NCBI GenBank assembly: GCA_023391275.1
Contig: JAEWBE010000088.1
Coordinates: 1 to 12,726 of the forward strand
Length of the DNA stretch: 12,726 nt
Direction: 5' to 3'
From: Bacillota bacterium
GTDB taxonomy: Bacteria; Bacillota; Clostridia; Oscillospirales; Acutalibacteraceae
Shown one piece after another: positions 1-6,266 of the stretch. Position 1 is the first letter of the stretch; each line of letters starts with the position of its first letter. Both the position numbers and the translations under genes were made by a program. The notes under the pieces were generated by a model. The model was not told where the DNA came from and did no database searches. It was given only the letters and a program-made list of their open reading frames with translations.

Positions 1-720
1 CCGTCCTTTGCAAATGCGGAAAGAATTCCTGCCGCGAAAAGGGTGATTTGTGAGAGCTTTGAAAAATGCTTCGATTTAATAAACTTAAATGAATTTACAT
101 TTGTCGTTATTGTGACCAGAGGCCACAGACATGACATGGATTGCCTGAGGCAGGTGTTAAAACATAAAACCGCATACACGGGTATGATCGGATCAAAACG
201 CCGGGTGAAAGGCGTCATGGAACAACTGCTCGGGGAAGGCTACCCCAAAGAGCAGTTGGAGCAGGTAAATGCCCCGATCGGTCTTGAAATAGGCGCGGTT
301 ACACCGGAAGAAATCGCATTTTCCATCATCGCCCAGGTTATAAAGTACAGAAGATTAGTTAATGTAAAAAAGGACAGCGCCATAGCTTCAAAACTTATTT
401 CCCCCGAATTTGACAGGGATGTCCTGTCGGAACTCAGCAAAGAAGATGATTCCCCAAAAGCAATTATAACAATTATTTCCACCAGGGGCTCGGTACCAAG
501 AAAAGAAGGGGCAAAAATGCTGGTATGGCCTTTCGGAAAACTTTTGGGGAGTATCGGCGGGGGATGCAGCGAAGGAGCGGTCATTAATAACGCGCGTGAC
601 GTAATCATAAATGGGGGATATCAGGTTCAAAGTATCGATATGACAGGCGACGTTGCCGAAGAGGAAGGCATGGTCTGCGGGGGAGTCATGGATGTAGTCA
701 TCGAGTCTTTTGACAGCTAG
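1..720 (+). CDS. XdhC-family molybdenum hydroxylase accessory protein, 5' end outside window
   Basis: The frame is open from base 1, so a GTG at 43 is an internal valine and the gene begins upstream; 239 codons are visible. XdhC proteins bind molybdenum cofactor and help sulfurate and insert it into xanthine-dehydrogenase-type hydroxylases in the cytoplasm (family knowledge). Visible residues 1-118 are the Rossmann half of XdhC: it opens with PSFANAERIP, the usual acidic-FAN segment, then VTRGHRHD (38-45), TGMIGSKRR (60-68) and NAPIGLEIGAVTPEEIA (90-106). Residues about 152-236 are a separate XdhC_CoxI domain with TRGSVPRKEGAKM (161-173), GGGCSE (186-191) and MVCGG (224-228). XdhC_CoxI normally precedes the Rossmann domain, so here it is either a second copy or a swapped order; the missing N-terminus decides which. 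The stop is TAG at 718-720. Family certain, exact hydroxylase partner unknown. Confidence 0.9.
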   Translation, partial: PSFANAERIPAAKRVICESFEKCFDLINLNEFTFVVIVTRGHRHDMDCLRQVLKHKTAYTGMIGSKRRVKGVMEQLLGEGYPKEQLEQVNAPIGLEIGAVTPEEIAFSIIAQVIKYRRLVNVKKDSAIASKLISPEFDRDVLSELSKEDDSPKAIITIISTRGSVPRKEGAKMLVWPFGKLLGSIGGGCSEGAVINNARDVIINGGYQVQSIDMTGDVAEEEGMVCGGVMDVVIESFDS

Positions 721-723
721 AGG

Positions 724-822
724 ATGGAAAAAAGTCATCATATGAGTATAATCATTTGTAAGCCGTTCACGGTCTTCGGGAACGGAATAACGATAAATAT
801 AGAAATGTGTGTGGTTCGATGA
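724..822 (+). CDS. Possible small ORF (32 codons) overlapping the GNAT start
   Basis: An open frame runs from ATG 724, four bases after the XdhC stop, to TGA 820-822, overlapping the ATG at 819 of the acetyltransferase as ATGA. A second in-frame ATG lies at 742. The product begins MEKSHHMSIIICKPF and has no domain I recognise. There is no convincing ribosome binding site before 724 or 742. It also contains a 6-bp GC-rich hairpin (CCGTTC 763-768 with GAACGG 780-785) without a T-run. It could be a translational coupling leader for the acetyltransferase, which itself lacks a clear Shine-Dalgarno sequence, a decayed gene remnant, or chance. Confidence 0.2.
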   Translation: MEKSHHMSIIICKPFTVFGNGITINIEMCVVR

Positions 823-1355
823 AAAAAGAAATATTGAAAAACGGGGAAGAACTTTTTATAAGAAAAGCCATCCCGGACGATGCTGAACAAATGGCACGGT
901 TTAAAATACATATAAGCGGAGAATCGGATTTCCTTTCATTTGGAGAAAATGAGATAGAAATAACCGCTGAAACAGAGCGGCAGCGTATTCAGTCTGAGAA
1001 CGCGGCCGATAACTCCGTCATCATAATCGCGTTAATTAACGGGGAGATAGTCGGTTTCGTCACTTTTAAGGGCGGGGACAGAGTCAGGAAGAAGCATGCC
1101 GGAGAAATGGGGATATCCGTCAGACAGCAGTATTGGGGGCTTGGAATCGGAAGTATGCTTTTGGAAGTTCTGATTGAATGGGCCAAAAAAACACGGATTA
1201 TTAAGAAAATTGATTTACTGACTCGTGTTGATAATGAAAAAGCGGTGAAGCTGTATGAAAAATATGGCTTTAAAAAAGAAGGCGTTCTTACGCGGGACAT
1301 GTGCATCAGGGGGCAATTTTATGATTCCTTTACCATGGGACTTCAAATCGATTAA
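819..1355 (+). CDS. GNAT-family N-acetyltransferase
   Basis: This is a 178-aa single-domain GNAT enzyme, which transfers an acetyl group from acetyl-CoA to an amine; the substrate cannot be read from sequence. The N-terminal strand LFIRKAIPDDAEQMA (12-26) is typical of the family. The acetyl-CoA pyrophosphate loop is at 104-111 (Q-x-x-G-x-G-x-G in QYWGLGIG), followed by the helix MLLEVLIEWAK. The segment VDNEKAVKLYEKYGFKKEG (137-155) is the conserved C-terminal motif with the Asn and Tyr of RimI/RimJ-like members. I chose ATG 819 over GTG 807, which adds only four residues. Neither has a strong ribosome binding site, so coupling to upstream translation is possible. It follows the XdhC gene by 98 bp with no terminator between them, so co-transcription is likely. 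Confidence 0.88.
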   Translation: MKKEILKNGEELFIRKAIPDDAEQMARFKIHISGESDFLSFGENEIEITAETERQRIQSENAADNSVIIIALINGEIVGFVTFKGGDRVRKKHAGEMGISVRQQYWGLGIGSMLLEVLIEWAKKTRIIKKIDLLTRVDNEKAVKLYEKYGFKKEGVLTRDMCIRGQFYDSFTMGLQID

Positions 1356-1408
1356 ATTTTTTTGTTTATAATGGGCTTTAACAGGCGGACGGCAATTCTG
1401 AAATAATA

Positions 1409-1445
1409 AAAACGACGGCTTTGAAAAAATCAAAGCCGTCGTTTT
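1409..1445. terminator. Bidirectional rho-independent terminator
   Basis: A perfect 16-bp stem (AAAACGACGGCTTTGA 1409-1424 with its complement 1430-1445) closes a 5-base A loop. Read on the minus strand the hairpin is followed by a T-rich tract (TTTTTATTATTT). On the plus strand the stem ends in TTTT. It lies between two convergent genes and can serve both the acetyltransferase and the alcohol dehydrogenase operon. About 120 bp between it and the dehydrogenase stop (1446-1563) hold no gene I can support. Confidence 0.93.
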
Positions 1446-1563
1446 CCTTATACAGAGCCATGGGTAAAAGCGTAATCGTGCCGCCTTTGCCCAATGAATT
1501 GTCACTCTGTAAAAATACCATTATGCCTGCTGAATAAAATCTGAATATAAAACGCTCCGGACT

Positions 1564-2736
1564 TTATAAAGCCAGACGGTAAATGGCTTCAACATCTTTA
1601 GGCCCAAGTTTCATGAACCCGCCCATCTTCTTTTCTTCCGTTACGCCTAAATGCTTGACCAGTGTGGGGATATCCTCTTCTTTTGCGCCCAGGTCACGGA
1701 AGGTTGCAGGCATCCCGATGGAGGTCAGGAAAGAGCGGAACCGGCCGATTCCCTCCGCCGCTGTGATTTCAGGGTTGGCAAAATTCATATCGCAGCCCCA
1801 TACACGTACGGCGAACTGCGCAAAACGGTTCACATCGTGTTTCATAACGTATTTCATCCATGAGGGCATGATAACGGCCAGCCCCGCGCCGTGTGCCACA
1901 TCATAAAGGGAAGAAAGCTCGTGCTCAATGTCGTGGCTGCTCCAATCCTGTTGGCGTCCTACACCGCAAAGATTGTTGTGGGCGACCATTCCCGCCCACA
2001 TGATATTGGCACGGGCGTCATAATCCTGCAAATTGTTTATGACCTTCGGCGATTCCTCAATCATGGTTTTAAGAACACCCTCGCAAAGGCGGTCGGTGAT
2101 TTCTACATCCTTTGTATTTGTAAAATAGCGCTCGCAGACATGCGCCATGATATCGGTGATTCCGCAGGCGGTCTGATAAGCGGAAAGCGTACAGGTCGAT
2201 TCCGGATTTAAGACGGAGAATTTCGGACGGAGCACGTCACCGCCGGCAGCCCGTTTGAACATGCCATTTTCATGGGTGATTACCGACCCTTCGGACCCCT
2301 CGCTTCCGGCGGCGGCAATTGTCAGCACGGTGCCGACCGGCAAAGCATGCTCAACCGTTTTCCCCGTGCCGTAGTAGTCCCAGAAATCGCCGTCATAGAC
2401 TGTGCCGGCGGCAATTGCTTTTGCAGAGTCAATGGCGCTGCCGCCGCCCACAGCCAGAATAAAGTCAATGCCTTCCTTGCGACAAAGGTCGATTCCCTTG
2501 TAAACCAGCCCGCTGCGCGGATTCGGCATAACGCCACCCAATTCCACGTAAGGGATATCACGCTCTTTCAGAGAAGCGATTACACGGTCCAATACACCGT
2601 TGCGCTTGACAGAGCCGCCGCCGTAATGAATCAGGACTTTTGTGCCTCCGAATCGCTTAATCAGGTCACCGATATTTTTCTCACTGCCTTTTCCAAAACT
2701 GAAATAGGTCGGTGAATAAAATTCAAAATTTTCCAT
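1564..2736 (-). CDS. Iron-containing alcohol dehydrogenase (YqhD / butanol dehydrogenase type)
   Basis: This 390-aa group III alcohol dehydrogenase is full length for the family. It interconverts aldehydes and primary alcohols with NAD(P)H in the cytoplasm. HYGGGSVKRNG (37-47) and AVGGGSAIDSAKA (95-107) form the dinucleotide-binding region; the first closely resembles the NADPH loop of E. coli YqhD and clostridial BdhA/B. The metal ligands are visible as D195 and H199 (TDIMAH), H268 (DWSSH) and H282 (YDVAHG). The 14-residue spacing of the two last His matches FucO and YqhD. H272 is the conserved extra His. The segment GSEGSEGSVIT (144-154) replaces the usual GSEMSNGSVIT. The ATG at 2734-2736 has a GGAGG (2746-2750) nine bases upstream. 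It is the second gene of an operon, 17 bp after the HbpS-like gene. Likely roles are fermentative alcohol formation or aldehyde detoxification; the promoter favours the latter. Confidence 0.95.
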   Translation of the reverse strand: MENFEFYSPTYFSFGKGSEKNIGDLIKRFGGTKVLIHYGGGSVKRNGVLDRVIASLKERDIPYVELGGVMPNPRSGLVYKGIDLCRKEGIDFILAVGGGSAIDSAKAIAAGTVYDGDFWDYYGTGKTVEHALPVGTVLTIAAAGSEGSEGSVITHENGMFKRAAGGDVLRPKFSVLNPESTCTLSAYQTACGITDIMAHVCERYFTNTKDVEITDRLCEGVLKTMIEESPKVINNLQDYDARANIMWAGMVAHNNLCGVGRQQDWSSHDIEHELSSLYDVAHGAGLAVIMPSWMKYVMKHDVNRFAQFAVRVWGCDMNFANPEITAAEGIGRFRSFLTSIGMPATFRDLGAKEEDIPTLVKHLGVTEEKKMGGFMKLGPKDVEAIYRLAL

Positions 2737-2753
2737 GATGATAATCCTCCTTA

Positions 2754-3245
2754 TTATAATTTGTCAATTGCTTCCGTCTGCTTACCAAGATACCGGGCAA
2801 TGCCGCCGGCGACAAAATTGTGGTCCTCGACATGATTCAGGCCTGAAACGGCTACCGAACCGACAACGCCCACGCCGTTCACATAAATTGGGAACGCCCC
2901 GCCGCAGTTGGCGAATTTTGCGAGGTCGATATGTTGATCTTTTTCAGGATCCCTGCCTGCATCCATGAACTCGGCAAACACGCGCAAAGTGCTTTTCTGC
3001 ATTAATGCCACGGTATTGTGCTTTCTGGTGATCCACACGGTGTTAAACTGACTGGTTCCCTTAAAGGAGTACCGGAATAATTGATATCCGTTCATTACGA
3101 TGTCAATGGCGACTGCAACCTTTTGCCGTTTGGCTTCATCGACCAGCAAAATACCCAAATCAAGCGCATCTTCATTTGTAAAGTGGTCAAATTTCAAGTC
3201 TTCTTCCTGAGCGCGAAGAATATCCAGCATTTTAGTGATTTCCAT
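2754..3245 (-). CDS. HbpS/UPF0303-like protein (annotated as heme-degrading domain family)
   Basis: A 163-aa soluble protein of the GlcG/HbpS-like fold, UPF0303 branch. Family marks are VDEAKRQKVAVAIDIVMNG (35-53), KHNTVALMQKST (75-86), FANCGGAFPIYVNGVGVVG (111-129) and VSGLNHVEDHNFV (133-145). Relatives bind heme or act as redox or corrinoid-related sensors, while the UPF0303 branch has no settled biochemical role. A heme function here is therefore only a family-level label. There is no signal peptide or membrane segment, so it should be cytoplasmic. ATG 3243-3245 has AAGGAGG (3252-3258) at good spacing. It is the first gene of a two-gene operon with the iron alcohol dehydrogenase, and the linkage suggests a helper or sensor in aldehyde or redox metabolism. 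Confidence 0.88.
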   Translation of the reverse strand: MEITKMLDILRAQEEDLKFDHFTNEDALDLGILLVDEAKRQKVAVAIDIVMNGYQLFRYSFKGTSQFNTVWITRKHNTVALMQKSTLRVFAEFMDAGRDPEKDQHIDLAKFANCGGAFPIYVNGVGVVGSVAVSGLNHVEDHNFVAGGIARYLGKQTEAIDKL

Positions 3246-3292
3246 TTTGGCCCTCCTTATTAATTACAAAATTGAAATTTTACTGCAAATAG

Positions 3293-3323
3293 AGTATACA
3301 GCTTAAAGTTAACTGTAAGTCAA
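3293..3323 (-). promoter_or_regulatory. MerR-type promoter/operator for the HbpS-like/alcohol dehydrogenase operon
   Basis: On the minus strand a -35 TTGACT (3318-3323) and a -10 TATACT (3293-3298) are separated by 19 bp, longer than the sigma-A optimum of 17. The spacer region carries an 18-bp dyad (CTTAAAGTTAACTGTAAG on the plus strand, 3302-3319) with eight of nine pairs matching. An over-long spacer filled by a dyad around GTTAAC is the architecture used by MerR-family activators, and the dyad resembles AdhR/NmlR-class sites (established knowledge). No MerR gene is in the window, so the regulator is inferred. Conventional repression through the same dyad is the alternative. Confidence 0.72.
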
Positions 3324-3502
3324 TAGTTTTTGAAAAAATATGAACGCCGGGCGGAATTTTATAAAGCGACATAAGAGAGAAAAAGAGATCAGTTAACAGG
3401 GTGTAATCGGAAGTTTCTTTGCCGGCCGTTAAGAGCATAATAAGCGCTTAGACTTTATTTAATTTTGCGATGTATTGTAATACTTCATTAAATTTGATAA
3501 TA
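3324..3502. other. Intergenic region upstream of the glutamate-synthase-like gene
   Basis: This is most of a 300-bp gene-free stretch between divergent genes. It contains a 10-bp palindrome TAAGCGCTTA (3441-3450) and a weak plus-strand promoter candidate: TTGTAA (3475-3480), 17 bp, TAATAT (3498-3503), four of six matches in each box. I see no supported ORF or RNA structure in 3324-3440. Confidence 0.4.
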
Positions 3503-3518
3503 TAACAATATATTGTTA
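3503..3518. repeat. Perfect 16-bp palindrome, candidate operator
   Basis: TAACAATATATTGTTA is an exact inverted repeat abutting the -10-like TAATAT and ending 27 bp before the ATG of the glutamate-synthase-like gene. Its position over the expected transcription start makes it a plausible repressor site. It is fully AT-rich in the centre, so chance is not excluded. Confidence 0.45.
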
Positions 3519-3545
3519 ATAAATAATGGAAAAGGAGACGAAATT

Positions 3546-5138
3546 ATGAATCTGAAAAAGCCAAACGGCAATGATGCCACCAGAACGGTAAACCGCTCTA
3601 AAGACGTTGTCCCGTCCAGCGGGATCTGTTCAAGGTGCATCGACGGCTGCCGCGGTAACTGCGAGGCCTTCAAGGCTACTTTCCGCGGACGTGAACTGAT
3701 TTATCCGGGTCCGTTCGGGGACGTCACTTCCGGTGCGGATAAGGATTATCCCGTTGATTATTCGCATCTTAACATTCAGGGCTACGCGTGCGGTGCAAAC
3801 GGCCTTCCGGATGGTGTGGAAGCAAATTCCGATAATGCACTCTTCCCAAAAGTCAACACAGAGGTGGCGTATGGGTGGGACAAAAAGGTGAGAATGAGCG
3901 TGCCCATTTTTACCGGCGCACTCGGTTCAACTGAAATTGCCCGTAAAAACTGGGAGCATTTCGCGGTGGGCGCCGCCATTTCCGGGGTAACAATCGTCTG
4001 CGGCGAAAATGTATGCGGCATTGACCCTGCGCTGGTTTTGGACAAGAATAACATGGTCAAAGAAGCGCCGGACATGGACAGAAGGATAGAGGCGTACCGA
4101 AGGTACCACACGGGAATGGGCGAGATGTTAATCCAGATGAACGTGGAGGATACCCTCCTGGGCGTTGCGGAGTATATTATCGAAAAGCATGGCATTGAAA
4201 CGATTGAGCTCAAATGGGGGCAGGGTGCCAAGTGCATCGGCGGTGAAATTAAGGTAAACTCCCTTGAGCGGGCGCTGGAACTGCAAAGGCGCGGCTATAT
4301 TGTCACCCCCGATCCATCCAGCCCCGTCAATCAGGCAGCTTTCCGCAGCGGCGCCATTAAAGAGTTTGAACGGCACAGCCGTCTGGGCTTTGTAAGCGAA
4401 GAGGGATTTTTGGCAGAGGTGGAACGTCTGCGCAAACTGGGCTTCAAACGCATTACGCTCAAAACCGGCGCGTATAGTCTGCGGGAACTGGCAATGGCGA
4501 TTAAGTGGTCGTCCAAAGCAAAAATTGACCTGCTGACCATCGACGGGGCTTCCGGCGGAACCGGCATGAGCCCATGGAGAATGATGGAAGAGTGGGGCGT
4601 TCCTTCCATTTACCTGCATTCCGCGGCTTATGAGTTCGCTTCCGTCCTCGCGGCGAAGGGCGAGCGGGTACCGGATTTGGCATTTGCCGGCGGCTTCAGT
4701 TCGGAAGACGGCGTGTTCAAAGCACTGGCGCTCGGCGCACCGTTTGTTAAGGCGGTCTGCATGGGACGCGCGCTGATGATCCCGGGAATGGTGGGAAAAA
4801 ACATAGAGCAGTGGCTGAAGGATAACGACCTGCCAAAGACGGTAAGCGACTTCGGCTCGAAGCCGGAAGAAATTTTTGTCTGCTATGAGCGAGTGAAGGA
4901 CCTGGTGGGCGCGGAAGAAATCAAGAAAATTCCGCTCGGCGCGATCGGCATTTACAGCTACGCCGACAAAATCAAGGTCGGGCTTCAGCAGATTATGGCG
5001 GGCGCACGCTGCTTCAGCGTGGACGTTATCACCCGCAAAGAACTGATGTCCCTCACCGAGGAATGCGCAAAGGTAACCGGCATTCCGTACCTGATGGATT
5101 GCTACAGGGAAGAAGCTATGGAGATTCTGAACAAATAA
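3546..5138 (+). CDS. Stand-alone FMN-binding glutamate-synthase-family protein
   Basis: A 530-aa protein related to the FMN/2-oxoglutarate domain of glutamate synthase, a TIM-barrel flavoprotein. ELKWGQGAKCIGG (221-233) matches the K-x-x-QGAKPGxGG region. TIDGASGGTGMSP (331-343) is the GGTG loop, and AGGFSSEDGVFKALALGA (381-398) is the FMN phosphate segment. There is no glutaminase domain. The CHxxxCPxG motif that normally carries the 3Fe-4S cluster after the FMN loop is absent. Instead the N-terminus has C28-x2-C31-x3-C35-x3-C39, a possible Fe-S or zinc site. ATG 3546 is chosen because AAGGAG (3532-3537) sits eight bases upstream; a TTG at 3513 would lie before that site. It is transcribed alone, flanked by its own palindrome and terminators. 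The reaction is unknown, and glutamate formation from ammonia or with a partner subunit is only a possibility. Confidence 0.85.
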   Translation: MNLKKPNGNDATRTVNRSKDVVPSSGICSRCIDGCRGNCEAFKATFRGRELIYPGPFGDVTSGADKDYPVDYSHLNIQGYACGANGLPDGVEANSDNALFPKVNTEVAYGWDKKVRMSVPIFTGALGSTEIARKNWEHFAVGAAISGVTIVCGENVCGIDPALVLDKNNMVKEAPDMDRRIEAYRRYHTGMGEMLIQMNVEDTLLGVAEYIIEKHGIETIELKWGQGAKCIGGEIKVNSLERALELQRRGYIVTPDPSSPVNQAAFRSGAIKEFERHSRLGFVSEEGFLAEVERLRKLGFKRITLKTGAYSLRELAMAIKWSSKAKIDLLTIDGASGGTGMSPWRMMEEWGVPSIYLHSAAYEFASVLAAKGERVPDLAFAGGFSSEDGVFKALALGAPFVKAVCMGRALMIPGMVGKNIEQWLKDNDLPKTVSDFGSKPEEIFVCYERVKDLVGAEEIKKIPLGAIGIYSYADKIKVGLQQIMAGARCFSVDVITRKELMSLTEECAKVTGIPYLMDCYREEAMEILNK

Positions 5139-5159
5139 CAGACAAGTACATAAAAGCCG

Positions 5160-5190
5160 CAGCCGCCCGATCAACCTGACCGGGCGGCTG
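5160..5190 (+). terminator. Possible terminator after the glutamate-synthase-like gene
   Basis: A perfect 10-bp GC-rich stem (CAGCCGCCCG 5160-5169 with CGGGCGGCTG 5181-5190) with an 11-base loop starts 21 bp after the stop codon. The T-run is only three bases, so termination may be partial; a stronger hairpin follows at 5275. Confidence 0.6.
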
Positions 5191-5270
5191 TTTCAGGTGT
5201 GTTCGATTTTGCGACGATCGCCTGGGGTACCGGTGAAATCAAAGAAGAAGTGCTGCCGGCTTTACCGTAA
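5181..5270 (+). pseudogene. Possible C-terminal coding remnant
   Basis: One frame here reads like protein rather than spacer: from codon 5202 it gives FDFATIAWGTGEIKEEVLPA, ending at TAA 5268-5270. There is no ribosome binding site and only a GTG (5199) near its start, and the open frame runs back to a TAA at 5151. It directly abuts a terminator (5275-5302), as the end of a real gene would. I do not recognise the family. It could equally be chance. Confidence 0.2.
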
Positions 5271-5274
5271 TATT

Positions 5275-5302
5275 ACGCTCCATCCTTTGCGGGACGGGGC
5301 GT
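5275..5302 (+). terminator. Rho-independent terminator upstream of the suf operon
   Basis: The stem ACGCTCCATCC (5275-5285) pairs with GGACGGGGCGT (5292-5302) with one G-T wobble and one A-C mismatch. A T-rich tail (tatttttatttt) follows. It would isolate the suf promoter from upstream transcription. Confidence 0.8.
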
Positions 5303-5381
5303 TATTTTTATTTTAAAGCAAATTTTCTCTGTGAAAAATCAGGCAGGCAGTGTGAAAGTTTGCAATAATTGAGTGAATCGC

Positions 5382-5409
5382 TTGAAAAATAAGAAATTAA
5401 GTATATAAT
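5382..5409 (+). promoter_or_regulatory. sufC: Sigma-A-type promoter of the suf operon
   Basis: TTGAAA (5382-5387) and a perfect TATAAT (5404-5409) are separated by 16 bp in an AT-rich stretch. The expected start near 5416 leaves an 85-base leader before sufC. No other promoter of comparable quality is visible before the five suf genes. Confidence 0.72.
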
Positions 5410-5412
5410 ATA

Positions 5413-5437
5413 AATGTACATCAATTTAGTATACATT
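5413..5437. repeat. Imperfect inverted repeat at the suf transcription start, candidate operator
   Basis: The arms AATGTA (5413-5418) and TACATT (5432-5437) are exact complements separated by 13 bases, immediately downstream of the -10 box. A repressor bound here would block transcription. SUF operons in clostridia are often controlled by Rrf2-family IscR-like proteins, but I cannot match this site to a known consensus, and no regulator gene is present in the window. Confidence 0.4.
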
Positions 5438-5500
5438 AAAGGGCAATGCTCTTTTCCGTAGAAAGTTGAAAGTATAAAAATATCAGAGGTGGGAAACGCA

Positions 5501-6247
5501 GTGCAACTTTTGGAGATAAAGGATTTACAGGTCAGTGTTGACGATACTGTGATTTTAAATGGCTTGAACCTTACCGTTGGCAAAGGGGAAATCCATGTTT
5601 TAATGGGGCCGAACGGCGCGGGGAAATCCACGCTGGTGAATACGGTCATGGGGCATCCCCGGTATCGGGTGGACCGGGGTTCCATTCAATTTGAAGGAAC
5701 GGATATTACGCACGCACCGACGAATGAGCGTGCAAAAGCGGGGCTGTTTTTATCATTTCAGAATCCGGAAGAGGTTCCGGGAATTACGCTGGAAAACTTC
5801 ATGCGAACTTCCCGCGTGGCCGTCACCGGCAAGCCGGTGAAACTGTTTGCATACAAGAAAGAATTAAAGGAAAAAATGGACGAGCTCAATATGGACGGGG
5901 AGTATGCCTCCCGCTATCTGAACGTGGGTTTTTCCGGCGGCGAAAAGAAAAAATCGGAAATCCTGCAAATGCTGATGGGCAACCCCAAGCTTGCTATTTT
6001 GGACGAAACGGATTCCGGCCTGGATGTGGACGCGGTGAAAATTGTGTCGCAGGGTGTGGAAAAATTCAAGAATGCGGAAAATTCCCTGCTGATCATTACG
6101 CACAACACGAAAATACTGGATTACCTGCATGTGGATTATGTTCATGTGCTGATGAATGGAAAAATTGTCAAAACCGGCGACCGTTCACTGATTGACTCGA
6201 TTAATGAGTCCGGTTTCCAGCACCTTGCCCCGTCCGTGGCGGTTTGA
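5501..6247 (+). CDS. sufC: SufC, Fe-S cluster assembly ATPase
   Basis: A 248-aa ABC-type ATPase of the SufBC2D scaffold, which uses ATP hydrolysis to drive cluster assembly in the cytoplasm; it is not a transporter. Walker A GPNGAGKST is at 36-44, Q-loop Q87 in SFQNPEEVPG, signature FSGGEKKK at 144-151, Walker B LAILDE at 164-169, D-loop SGLD at 172-175 and the switch His at 201. SFQNPEEVPG and FSGGEKKK are specific to SufC among ABC ATPases. I chose GTG 5501 because AGAGGTGGG (5485-5493) sits at proper spacing before it; GTG 5489 would start inside that site. It is the first gene of the operon, ending 19 bp before sufB. Confidence 0.97.
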   Translation: MQLLEIKDLQVSVDDTVILNGLNLTVGKGEIHVLMGPNGAGKSTLVNTVMGHPRYRVDRGSIQFEGTDITHAPTNERAKAGLFLSFQNPEEVPGITLENFMRTSRVAVTGKPVKLFAYKKELKEKMDELNMDGEYASRYLNVGFSGGEKKKSEILQMLMGNPKLAILDETDSGLDVDAVKIVSQGVEKFKNAENSLLIITHNTKILDYLHVDYVHVLMNGKIVKTGDRSLIDSINESGFQHLAPSVAV

Positions 6248-6266
6248 TGGTTCGGAGGGAAATGCA

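Noticed and set aside
1460..1537. Plus-strand 25-codon ORF between the terminator and the alcohol dehydrogenase stop
   Set aside because: It has no ribosome binding site or promoter, lies just after a terminator, and its sequence has no recognisable features.
2272..2715. Plus-strand open frame (147 codons) opposite the alcohol dehydrogenase
   Set aside because: It lies wholly within the antisense of a well-conserved enzyme, and its protein has no family features.
3441..3450. Palindrome TAAGCGCTTA, considered as an operator
   Set aside because: Only 10 bp, about 95 bp from the nearest start codon, and not aligned with a promoter box; noted in the intergenic entry only.
4128..5174. Long minus-strand open frame (348 codons) opposite the glutamate-synthase-like gene
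   Set aside because: It is an antisense shadow of a clearly conserved gene. Its product is Cys/His/Arg-rich with no recognisable domain, and it has no ribosome binding site.
5438..5454. Short hairpin AAAGGGC-aat-GCTCTTT in the suf leader, considered as an attenuator
   Set aside because: Seven base pairs including a G-T wobble, a three-base loop and a short T-run are too weak, and there is no competing structure that I can see.
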